Below, piece by piece: positions 55,101 to 64,000 of a DNA stretch of 64,000 nt; within the stretch, counting starts at the first letter, position 1, and every line of letters begins with the position of its first letter. A program made the translations under genes and the position numbers. The DNA is from Sorex araneus (lineage: Eukaryota > Chordata > Mammalia > Eulipotyphla > Soricidae): the NCBI RefSeq assembly GCF_027595985.1, contig NC_073313.1, positions 83,330,494 through 83,394,493 on the forward strand, written 5' to 3'. The notes beneath the pieces were generated by a model. It saw nothing but the letters and a program-made list of their open reading frames with translations. It was not told where the DNA came from and made no database searches.

Positions 55101-55918
55101 ATTAGCAAACTTGTTTTTTGCTTCTCCTGGAATCTAAGTTCATGATAGCAATGTTCCAGTAACTTGAGAGGGGTACCCAGATTGAGTTCCAATTAATTGG
55201 CTTACTATTTATCATCAAAAACTGAGAGTTGAGTCAAAACCAGAACGTTCATGGAGATGATTTTGAAAGAACAATAGAAGTCGTAAAACTAGTCACTCAC
55301 CTGAAAGGTCTATGACAACTTCAGAATTTCACTATGTTTAGGAAATCCCAAATTCTGAAACAGAAAAACATCCACTGTAATTTTGTCCAGGTGAACTCAA
55401 ATTCGGCTGCTCAATTCATTCATTTAGCTTTTTGTGGTTAAATGCGTTTTGTGTTGAAATAAGAATAAGAAATCTTAAGTCAATTTGGAAGTAATTAGGA
55501 ACCATTAGCAGTTACTGAGAATATTCTTTTCATTACATTGAAATGAGTTGTAGGCCTGTCTTCAAGGTTTTAACCTTTTTAAAATAGCATCATTTGGCAT
55601 TAAGATAGGAAAAAATGGATCGTTAGTAAAATTCAAACCATCATATTCTACTTTAAAATACGTATTCACCTTTCTTCTTTATAAATCTGTCTCAACTACA
55701 CTGTTTATGCTCTTATTCTCAGTCCTTCAGCCCTCCCTCCCATTTCTCTTAAAGATAAAAAGACAGGAATACAATAGCATTGATTTTTTGGACAGTTCAT
55801 AGATATGTGTAAATGCTTACGATTACTTACCTACATACGCATACACCTCACTCTTGAATAGTCATTTCAGGTCCATAAAATGTATTATATAGCTCCTTTA
55901 TTTATCACAATAGTTCTT
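55101..55918. other. 0.8-kb low-repeat DNA
   Basis: AT-rich, no repeat family recognised, no exon signal. Confidence 0.45.
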
Positions 55919-55928
55919 TGAAATCAGT

Positions 55929-56094
55929 GTTTTGTTTTAGTTTGGGGGGCCACACACCATGATGCTAAGTTCTTACTCTTGGCTCTGGGCTCATATATCA
56001 CTTCTGACAGGGCTTGGGGGACCACTTGGTAATCAAACTCGGGTCAGCCACATGCAAACCAAGTTCCCTACTGGCCGTGCTATCCCCTGGGCCC
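55929..56094 (-). repeat. Old type-A SINE with perfect TSD
   Basis: Diverged antisense copy, yet the 10-bp duplication 'tgaaatcagt' (55919-55928 and 56095-56104) is intact. Confidence 0.9.
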
Positions 56095-56370
56095 TGAAAT
56101 CAGTATTCTAATCCTTACTTTAATTTATAGAAATTAGAAAACCAGAATTTAAATTCACTTTTAAAACCAGTTTTCTTACCTCACCTTACTATTTAAACAA
56201 CATTCCTCATTTAAAATACAGAAACAATCCATTCCTCATAGGTAGTGTAATTTTTCCTGTGGGACTCTGGGGCTCCCAACGTTTTGACACTTCTCTTTGA
56301 GATTTACATTCAGAGTCCATTCTTTCTTTGCTTTAAACTTGTTTTGTTTTTAAAAAAAAAAACTGTGATT

Positions 56371-57028
56371 CTATATGTTCATTGCAGCACTGTTCACAAT
56401 AGCCAAAATCTGGAAACAATCCAAGTGCCCTAGAACAGATGACTGGTTAAAGAAACGTTGGTACATGCACACAATGAAATACTATGCAGCTGTTAGGAGA
56501 GATGAAGTCATGAAATTTGCTTATAAATGGATAGACATGGAGAGTCAGAAAGAGAGGGACAGACATAGAAGGACTGCACTCATTTGTGGAGTATAAAATA
56601 ACATACCATGAGGCTGACACCCAAGGACAGTAGATACAAGGGCCAGGGGGATTGCTCCATAGCTGGAAGCCTGCTTCATGAGCTGAGGGAAAGGCAGATG
56701 GAATAGAGAAGGGATCACTGAGAGAATTGATGGCTGAAGGAGTAAGTCGGGATGGGAGATGTGTGCCAAAAGTAGATAATGGACCAAACATGATGACCTC
56801 TCAGTGCCTGTGTTGCAAGCCATAATTCCCAAAAGTAGAGACAGTATGGGGAATATTGTCGGCCATGGAGGCAGGGGGAGGGTGGGAAAGGGGGAGTATA
56901 CCAGGGATATTGGTGGTGGGGAATGTGCACTGGTGGAGGGATGGGTGCTTGATCATTGTGTGATTGTAACCCAAACATAAAAACTTGTAACTATCTCATG
57001 GTGATTCAGTAAAAATTGAAAAAATAAC
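56371..57028 (+). mobile_element. L1 ORF2 end plus 3' UTR
   Basis: 'attgcagcactgttcacaat', 'aacagatgactggttaaaga', 'gaaatactatgcagctgtta', 'gcccatag'-free 3' UTR with 'gggagatgtgtgccaaaagt', and the end 'catggtgattcagtaaaaat'. The flanking 'ctgtgatt' on both sides is a plausible duplication. Confidence 0.9.
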
Positions 57029-57036
57029 CCTGTGAT

Positions 57037-57440
57037 TTACAAAGTGATCGATAGCCAAGACTTAAGTATGCAATATTCCAACACCAATTCCACACCAGGG
57101 TCAACTTCCCTCTACCAGTATTCCCATGTTCCCTCCTGCCCCAATCCATCACCCCCACCCTGTCTGCCATCTTGGCAGGCACATTTCAAATTTCCGCAGT
57201 TGTAGCTTAGATGTCATATTTTCAGTGTTGCTGAGTCTATACTTTGGATATATAGCTACACCACTCTCCCACACCACCAGTATTACCAAAGTCCTGATCC
57301 CTGGTCCTCATCACTTCCCTTTCTCATCTTTTTCCTTTACCATTTGATTTCTTTCTTTCTTTGTCCTTCTCCTCCTTATCTATATTCTGGGGGCAACGGT
57401 GGTCTAAGAGTCCCCCTTTACTCCATTACATTTTGGAGTC
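57037..57440 (-). mobile_element. L1 3' UTR, older subfamily
   Basis: Antisense 'caatattccaacaccaattc', 'ccatcttggcaggcacattt', 'tactttggatatatagctac' and 'tctgggggcaacggtggtct', in the same order as 11895-12440. It abuts the preceding L1 tail to tail. Confidence 0.7.
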
Positions 57441-58270
57441 CATTCTTCAGATAGTTCAGTGGTATAGAACTTTGGTTTTATGAATGTGGCTTTGGTTTTG
57501 GAAAGGGCATATATAGAGCTTCTAAAAGCCAGAACAACAGGGGGTGACTCCAACTGGGTAATGATATTTTTTGTTCTAAGACGAGGTATGGCTACGAAAG
57601 CATGAGTGTCCTTTTCTGGTGTGACTCAGATACCGGTTCTAAAAAGCATTTCCGTGAGACTGAAGATGTACAGAGAGAAGAGACTACTTTCACAAGACGA
57701 AAGTCACTTGGATGTTTTAAAGGCTGAGAATTCTGCAGAAACCAAGTATTCTCATTGCTTTTTGGGTGGAGCATTACGTGGCGGGATCAGTCTTGCTCCC
57801 GGAGAATATATGAATAATTTTACTTTCACTACCATCCTTTCTGCAAAACAAAGCCGTCTACAGGAGTCACTTAGTTGTGAAAACTGCAGGTCCTGCTACT
57901 GACTTCTTCAGTCCCTCCTTAGAAGGCAGAGCCTGAGAACCCAAAGGAAGGATGAACTGAATGCCTTGCCTCTGTTCACTGGCTCGAAGAATCTCAGGAG
58001 TCACTTACACCACATCTTCTCCTGGTTGCAGGAGGATTACTCTGAGCCGATATGAGGCAATGCCTCCATTCAGGGCTGAGAAACAAATGTAATCAGCCAC
58101 ATTCAAGGTGCTTTACACTCTGGGAGGCCACAGTATTATAAAGGATTTTAAACAGAGATTCGGTGACAGAAGCCTGATAAGGGATTCAGAAGAACTGCTA
58201 GTCGGTGGTGTAATAAGCAATAGTTGCAGTTCTGTTGTGCTATTCTCCTTTGCCACTGAAATGCATCCAC
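57441..58270. other. 0.8-kb low-repeat DNA
   Basis: A 98-codon open frame at 57606-57902 has no recognisable domain. I would not call it a gene on this evidence. Confidence 0.45.
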
Positions 58271-58443
58271 CTTTTTTTTGCTTTTAGGGTCACACCCAGT
58301 GATGCTCAGGGGTTCTTCCTGGCTTTGCACTCAGGAATTACTCCTGGGGGTGCTCAGGGGAACATATGGGATGCTGGGAATCGAAGCTGGGTTGGCTGCG
58401 TGCAAGGAAAACGCCCTGTTCACTGTGCTATTGCTCCAGCCCC
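58271..58443 (-). repeat. Type-A SINE
   Basis: Full antisense copy 'tttttttgcttttagggtca' to 'gctattgctccagcccct'. Confidence 0.95.
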
Positions 58444-59039
58444 TATGCAAGCAACTTCTGATAAACAGGATGTACAGTCCACATGCACACAGTTCCACAG
58501 CACACGGCACGGAGGAGCAGTACTCTGTGTCTTTTTTGAGTATCAATAGATTTTTATATTCCATGAAGGGATCCTGATGCTTTCTCCATATAATGGTATG
58601 TCTAAAAAGGGCAAACCTCTGGAAACTGAATGTGGCTAGGGACTTCAGAAACACCAAACCAAAGGCTGTCACTTTGGGGCTTTACACAAATGTATTATGC
58701 TATGATTAAGCTAGAGGGGGGTGGGGGATGTGGGGTGGGGGGTTAGTCCTCGACCAAGAGAAAGTCCAACTGTGCCTAGTGTTTGGAGCTGGTGATTCTC
58801 ATCCTTTAAATGGCAGATAGGCCTGCAGAGGGATGAGACTCGAAGGAGGAAGCTACCCTTAAGGTATGTTCTGACTTTTACAGTCAAGGCTAGACAGCCC
58901 TTCTGGGGTGTGTAATCTTAGTCATTTATTACACGCAGTTGTGAATTGCTGATGTAAATCCCATTGCCTTGACATGGATTGTCCTCCAGTATACGTTTTG
59001 AGGCCCACTAAAGGGATTATTTCATAGAAACAGTGTGAG
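58444..59039. other. Low-repeat DNA with a G-run cluster
   Basis: Four G runs of 4-6 bases within 27 bp (58716-58742) form a candidate G-quadruplex. No promoter or gene context is visible. Confidence 0.45.
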
Positions 59040-59158
59040 GGGCTGGAGGGCAGCTCAATAGGCTTTGCAATTGGAGGCCCGTTTCCATCCCTGGGACCAG
59101 ATGCTCGCCCCAGCACAGAACTGGCAGTAGCCCCTGAGCGCCACTGGGTGTAGCCCAA
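59040..59158 (+). repeat. Diverged SINE, head plus 3' end
   Basis: 'ggggctggagggcagctcaa', 'cagcacagaactggcagtag' and 'cgccactgggtgtagccc'. It may be an older relative of type A. Confidence 0.6.
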
Positions 59159-59407
59159 AGCACTGTAGCACTGTCGTCCTGTTGTTCATCAATTTGCTCA
59201 AGAGGGCTCCAGTGACATTTCCATTGTGAGACCTGTTACTCTACTTGGCATATCGAATACGCCACGGGTAGCTTGCCAGGCTCTGCCTTGCGGGTGGGAT
59301 ACTCTTGGTAGCTTGCCAGGCTCTCTGAGAGGAACGGAGGAACAGAATCAAACCTGGGTCAGCCGCCTGCAAGGCAAACACCCTACCTGCTGTGCTATCG
59401 CTCCAGA
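59159..59407 (-). repeat. Type-B SINE
   Basis: Complete antisense copy from 'agcactgtagcactgtcgtc' to 'ctatcgctccaga'. It abuts the previous SINE. Confidence 0.94.
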
Positions 59408-59456
59408 CCATGGCTCAAAGGAAAAAAGGAAAGCATGTTAAGGGCAAAAGAAGGGT

Positions 59457-59597
59457 GGGCCGGAGCAATAGTACAGCAATAGGCCTTACCCAAGGCCTTC
59501 CCGGATTCGACAGCTGGTATCCCATATAGTCCCCTAAACACTGCCGGGGTAATTCCTGAGCATTGCTGGGTGTGGCCCCCAAACAAACCAAAAAAGA
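59457..59597 (+). repeat. Type-A SINE, shortened
   Basis: Sense copy missing the 'gtgcagagccaggagtaacc' block: 'taattcctgag' joins 'cattgctgggtgtggccc'. Confidence 0.88.
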
Positions 59598-59604
59598 GAA
59601 AAAA

Positions 59605-60180
59605 CAGTGGTTGTAGTGTTGGCTCAGTGACAAAGTGCCTGTCTTGAAGTACAAAGCTTTGCTCCTAATCCCTGACACATTCTACATGCACTGAGACCTT
59701 CGGCGCTGCAAGTGTGTCAGATATTGGGGGTACATACGGCAGGCATAGTCACTGCAGTTAAAGTGTGTGACCCCTACAAAAACACCATCACTGTCACTGT
59801 CACTGTCATCCCGTTGCTCATCGATTTTGTTTTTGGCATACTGAATACGCCACGAGCAGCTTGCCAGGCTCTGCCTTATGGGTGAGATACTCTGGATAGC
59901 TTGCTGAGCTCTCCAAGAGGGACAGAGGAATTGAACCCGGGTCGCCGCGTGCAGAGAAAATGCCCTACCCGCTGTGCTATCGCTCCAGCCTACAAACACC
60001 ATAACCAAAAGATGTGTGGCAGCTTAATGAGGGTGACCCCTTGCAAGCGTGTGTGAATACATACCACTGTGAATCCCTGCAAGCACTACAATCAGAATGT
60101 TTGAGTACTACAACAAAAGGAGTATGATTTCTGGTCAGCCATATGCAAGCTCCACAACCAAACAGTGTGTGAAACCCAGC
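59605..60180. repeat. Unnamed repeated DNA around a SINE
   Basis: 59605-59788 has 'gttggctcagtgacaaagtg' with tRNA-like spacing. On both sides of the inserted SINE are loosely repeated phrases ('gtgtgtgacccctacaa', 'gagggtgaccccttgcaagc', 'tgtgtgaaacc', 'ctgcaagcactacaatc'). It may be an old SINE or a minor tandem array that I cannot name. Confidence 0.35.
59789..59989 (-). repeat. Type-B SINE with deleted tail segment and TSD
   Basis: Antisense copy with repeat end '(cactgt)n'. After 'gttgctcatcgatt' it jumps to 'ttgtttttggcatact', missing ~50 bp of tail. The flanks are 'ctacaaaaacaccat' (59774-59788) and 'ctacaaacaccat' (59990-60002). Confidence 0.93.
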
Positions 60181-60790
60181 AAGAAAAGACAAGGCTAGAG
60201 GGAAGGGAGGAAAGGAGGGAAGGGAGAAGATGGAAGGAAGGAAGGAAGGAGAGAGGAGGGGAGGGAAGGAGGGAGGAGAACGGGAGAGCAGGGAAGGAAA
60301 TAAAGGAAAGGAAGAAGGCCAGAGCGATAGTCCAGTGGGGAGGATGTTTGCCTTGCACGCGGCTGAGCTGGGTTCGATCTCAAGCATCCCATAGGGTCCC
60401 CTAGCAGCCAGGAGTGATTCCTGAGTGCAGAGCCAGGAGTAACCCCTGAGCATCGCTCGGTGTGACCCAAAAAGCAAAAAAAAAGAAAGAAAAGGGAAGA
60501 GAATAAAGGGAGGGAAGGGAAGGGAATGGGGAAATGGGAAGAGGAAACGAAGAAGAGGGAAGGGAAGGCAAAAGAACAAAGAAAAGGGGAAAAGAATGAC
60601 AAAAAGGAAGGGAAGGGAAGCCAATAAAGGGAGGGAAGGAATAAAGGGAAGGAAGGAAAAGGATGGGAAAGGGAAGGTAATAAAAGAAAGGGAGAGATAA
60701 TAAAGGGAAGAGAAGGGAAGAGAATAAAGGGAGGGAGGGAGATGGATAGAGGTGGGGGGGAGGGGGAAGGAAAGTGGTAGAAAGGCGGTG
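60180..60790. repeat. Degenerate purine-rich (GGAA/GGGAA)n tract
   Basis: ~440 bp of imperfect (ggaag)/(gggaagg)/(aataaagg) units, purine-only over long stretches, split by a SINE at 60317. The 275-aa minus-strand frame across it is low-complexity and not a gene. Confidence 0.93.
60317..60485 (+). repeat. Type-A SINE in purine tract
   Basis: Sense copy 'ggccagagcgatagtccagt' to 'gtgacccaaaaagc' plus an A tail. The purine tract continues on both sides. Confidence 0.95.
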
Positions 60791-60912
60791 AGGGCTGTTG
60801 TCATTGTTGTTCCAGGGAAGACAGGTTACTGGAGAAGAACAAATGGCAAGTTTTTCCTCTCTTTAGAAAAAGAAAGGAAGATCTAAGCTTCTAAGAATAA
60901 AGAAACAAAGGC

Positions 60913-61077
60913 AGGGGCTGGAGTGATAGCATAGCGGGTAGGGCGTTTGCCTTGCACGTGGCCTACCCGGGTTCAATTCCCAGCATCCCACATGGTTCCC
61001 TAAGCACCACCAGGGGTAATTACTGAGTGCAGAGCCAGGAATAACTACTGTGCATTGCCGGGTGTGACCTAAAAAGC

Positions 61078-61122
<45 letters not shown>
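60913..61122 (+). repeat. Type-A SINE with (AAT)15 tail
   Basis: Sense copy whose tail after 'cctaaaaagc' is an ~45-bp perfect AAT microsatellite (61078-61122). The flank 'aaaggcaggg' is present on both sides. Confidence 0.97.
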
Positions 61123-61125
<3 letters not shown>

Positions 61126-63058
61126 GGCAGGGGAAAATGGGGAGGGGGAGTGGGGGGGAGAAGGCAGCATAACACAGAAGCCATTTAGCCCTACCCTACT
61201 CCAGATCATTCCTTTTGTCCTTCTGGATCAGTTATTTACTCTTGAACCCATATAAAATTTTAAAACAGAATGATAATAATTGAGGCAGGAGCTGGGAGTT
61301 GTCAGAAGAGATTTAGTCGAACCCATGTCATGCTTCATTATTTTTCTTTTTAAGCCTTCCTATTTGAAAGCTCATAAATGCAAGGTGAGAGGGATACAGT
61401 GAGGACGGCCAAGTATTTCTTCGGAGTTTGCAGCCTAGCAGAGGAGGCAGAGATAGAACAGCGCATTAGGAGTCTGAATGGAAATGAAAAGGACTGAGGT
61501 TTTGTCCGAGGTACAGTGGGGGGCACAAATGGGAAGATGATCACTCTTGCCAAAGTCATTTTTACAAAAAAAAAAAAACCACCATAATTCCAAGCAACAG
61601 GTGCCACCATTACTGAAGCGAAATTAGGCCTGCAGAGAGGATGCGAGTTGCAGAAGATTTCTGTGGGAAGCCACATTTATCCGAGCTAGTCAGTGCCAGA
61701 GAAACCTCTGGTGTCATGCGTCAGCACAATAATATCAGCTTGATCCTGCCTCCATGAATACTGAGGGATACCTGTGCCATTCACTCAAGGAGCACCATCG
61801 AAACAAAGTACAAGGTCCCATGGAACACAGTACCTTAGGGGGGATGAGATCAGAAAGAAAGATTCAGTGCTATCTCGCTTTGGACTTCTCTACCCAAAGA
61901 CTCAACCCCCTTCTTGTGAAGTGAAACGTCGCCAGGTTTTGATGTTTGAACAAAATGTGTGAAATCTCAAGAGAAAAGGTTGGGTTCCTGACCATCCGGA
62001 ACTGGGGCTTTAGATGTTAAGCTCTAAGCGTGTTCATGTGCCTGGCAACGTGGACACACTTAGATGAGTGAGTTCATGCTCTAAGTGCAGAGGAAGTTCA
62101 ACCTTAAGTGCAGAGGAGTCCACACTGCATTATCGCTCTCACCCCCCGCTAATTTATAGATTCTATAGGCAGCATCTCCAAGCATAAGTTTTATTGCACA
62201 GAAGGAAAAGTATCTGCCCTTTTCCCCAAGTAATCAGGCCTCTTCCTTCCAAACCACGCCGACTTCTGGAAAAGTTCTTGCAGTGACATGTCATCGAGTT
62301 CAAGAGCCCCTTCGTTAAAGCTTCATCAGAGTGCTTTATTGCACAAGGCTTGAAGTGAAGAAAAACCATCATCGACCCAATCTGGTCATCTGTTTTTATT
62401 ATTACCTGCTAATAGTGAGGACAAGGGCAATGAAAAAATGAGCCTCTTTTTCCTTGAACATTCGAAGTCTTTTTATGAACACCAGGGGATACATAAGCTC
62501 AACAGCAGAGCACTTGTGTTTCCGGGGTGAGTCCCAGGGTATGATCCCGAGCACCTCAAACAAATAAGTCAAAGCAAGAGTATTTATGGAGCTAAATTCA
62601 TATGCCATTTGCAGGTAAGATACGTATGTAAGAGAGTGGGAGTGGGTGGATGATAGTGATCTAAAAATATGCAGTATCTGGTGAATAGCAGCGGCAATTA
62701 TATCCTCAAGCCAAGGTTTAACTATGATGTCATTTTACAACTGAAAAGTCAAAGTGTGTGCAAACCATGAAAATGAACATGCCATAGATCTGTATTCTAT
62801 AGCAAGCCAACATAGCTAACCCCAAATCCCTGTTTATGTGCTGCCAGTGAAATGAGAATATAAACAACAGAAAAGGAAAGGAAACTTAGAGTACTGTTTA
62901 TTGGATTTTTCTTTTCGTGCTTCATTTTATTTATATGGCAAATGATTTGTATTAGATTTTTTTCTGCACCTACACTACCTTAAAATTCTTCTAAGTGTGT
63001 TAATTAGCTGAAGCCTCACAAATACTCTGAGTTATCTTAGGAACAGAGGCACAATTTA
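61123..63058. other. 1.9-kb low-repeat DNA
   Basis: A patch at 61390-61470 ('gagagggatacagtgaggac', 'gagtttgcagcctagcagag') recalls the unnamed old repeat at 9885. 62475-62570 has weak tRNA-SINE-like spacing ('agctcaacagcagagcactt'). 62970-63055 may hold a MIR remnant. Open frames have no recognisable domains. Confidence 0.4.
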
Positions 63059-63213
63059 TTTTTTTGTGTGTCTTGCTTTTGGTCCACACCCAGTGATGCT
63101 CAGGGATTACTTCTGGTGGTGCCTGGAGAAGACAGGGAATACCGAGGTTGAACCGGGGTCGACCACATTCAAGACAAACACCCTATCCGCTGTTTTATCA
63201 CCCTGGATCCCTA
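63059..63213 (-). repeat. Diverged type-A SINE
   Basis: Antisense 'tttggtccacacccagtgat', 'gattacttctggtggtgcc', 'gaaccggggtcgaccacatt' and 'ttatcaccctggatcc'. Confidence 0.87.
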
Positions 63214-63559
63214 CTTTATTTACATTAAACATGTTTATTTCATTTTTTGATGTTATTCTTGTTGCATTGGGAGTATGTGCATAAGGCTTTGGTGTACCCA
63301 GATGACCTTGGTTGCAGTAACAGCGGTCACACTTGTGTCACTAAGAATATCACTTGGCAGTTGGTATACATGGGTGCAGTGTGTCCAAGTTGGCACCTCA
63401 TTCAGGCATGCAAGACAGAAATTCTGCTGCCAAGCCATATCCCCATACCCTAAGCAAGTTTATTTAAGTTCAAATATATCAACAAAGGGAAGAAGTAGTT
63501 ACACATTTGTCTCCCATACATGTTCAAATGGAAAACGTGTTTTTTTCCAATTTAATTAT
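63214..63559. other. No recognisable feature
   Basis: Low-repeat DNA leading into the ancient L1. Confidence 0.45.
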
Positions 63560-64000
63560 AGGTTCATAAATATGTGAAAATGAAGCAATACAATCCCACT
63601 AATTTGGGCAAATAAAAAATTAGAACGGAATATAAAATATTATGAGCCAAATTAAAATCCAAACAAGCATACTTAAACTGATGGGATACAGAAAGAGCAA
63701 ATAGAAGAGGGACGTTTTTAAAAACAAATGCCTGCACTGAGAAAAAAGAAAATATCAAATAAGTGAAGTTTCATTTCAAATAACCAGAAAAATAACAAAT
63801 GAAGTCCAAGCTTACCAGATGGAAGAAAATAGCACAGATTATAACAAATGTGAGTGAAATAGACTAGAAAGGCAATACAAAAATTCAATAAAGGTAAAAT
63901 TTTTTTGAAGACAAGAAAAACAGCCAAATCTAGATTAAAGGTACTCTGTAACTTAAATATAGCAAAAATCATTAAAGATAAAGAGAAAAACTCATAAAAT
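63560..64000 (+). mobile_element. Ancient L1, ORF2 5' half, runs off window
   Basis: Sense landmarks between the endonuclease and RT regions: 'ttcataaatatgtgaaaatg', 'gatgggatacagaaagagca', 'aaacaaatgcctgcactgag', 'gaaaatatcaaataagtgaa' and 'gaaatagactagaaaggcaa'. Frames are broken. Confidence 0.7.

Noticed and set aside
57606..57902. 98-codon open frame as a gene
   Set aside because: Unrecognised protein, no upstream promoter or downstream polyadenylation context, and length expected by chance in 64 kb.
59977..60804. 275-codon minus-strand frame rich in Pro/Ser/Leu/Phe
   Set aside because: It spans a purine tract and an antisense SINE. The composition explains its openness.
1..64000. CRISPR arrays, bacterial operons or phage modules
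   Set aside because: Repeats are dispersed retroposons with TSDs and poly(A) or microsatellite tails. There are no dense intact genes, so the DNA is mammalian.

Overview
This window looks like intergenic or deep intronic DNA from a placental mammal, most likely a shrew (Soricidae, for example Sorex). I infer this from two very abundant tRNA-derived SINEs that match what I remember of shrew SOR-type elements, shrew-style L1 3' ends, and old MIR, L2 and L1M relics shared by all placentals. I found no convincing protein-coding gene. The only gene-like signal is a possible single exon on the minus strand near 6.2-6.4 kb. The window is a palimpsest of retroelements.

Two SINE types share one RNA polymerase III-type head (A box around 'tagcacagcgggtag', B box around 'gggttcgattcc') but have different 3' modules. 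Type A ends in '...gacccaaaaagc' plus poly(A), as expected for L1-mobilised elements. Type B has an unrelated body, ends in 'ggagacgttactgg...' plus short (ctacagtg)-like repeats, and has no poly(A). The type-B tail matches the last ~50 bp of the RTE-clade LINE fragment at 37.15-38.01 kb, where the same bases encode the LINE's C-terminus. This is a SINE/LINE tail partnership visible inside one window. A type-B copy at 16.49-16.73 kb carries an even longer stretch of the LINE.

Layout. 0-14.5 kb: SINEs of both types, truncated L1 3' ends, a perfect ~105-unit (GGGAA)n array (1494-2020), and a 2.3-kb low-repeat stretch (4.8-7.0 kb). 14.9-22.1 kb: very old L1 copies (minus strand 15.1-20.3 kb, plus strand 20.9-22.1 kb) riddled with younger insertions. 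22-33 kb: low-repeat DNA with SINEs, MIR and L1 ends. 33.1-34.4 kb: a solo LTR with a type-B SINE inside. 37.1-38.0 kb: the RTE LINE fragment. 38.6-43.9 kb: a four-layer nest. A twin-primed (5'-inverted) L1 was hit by a U6 snRNA/L1 chimeric insertion with its own target-site duplication, and that was hit by a 1,039-bp solo LTR with a 6-bp duplication. 46-52.4 kb: old L1 hosting a second full solo LTR (49322-50359), several SINEs and a younger L1. 52-64 kb: mostly low-repeat DNA, further SINEs, a 600-bp purine tract, and an old L1 running off the right edge.

Nothing here works as an operon or pathway. The interacting parts are the retroelements: L1 (poly(A) mobilisation of type-A SINEs and U6 chimeras), RTE (the probable mobiliser of type B), and an endogenous retrovirus family left only as solo LTRs. 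Family names are from memory and were not checked against a library. Boundaries without a stated target-site duplication (TSD) are good to roughly 10-20 bases.
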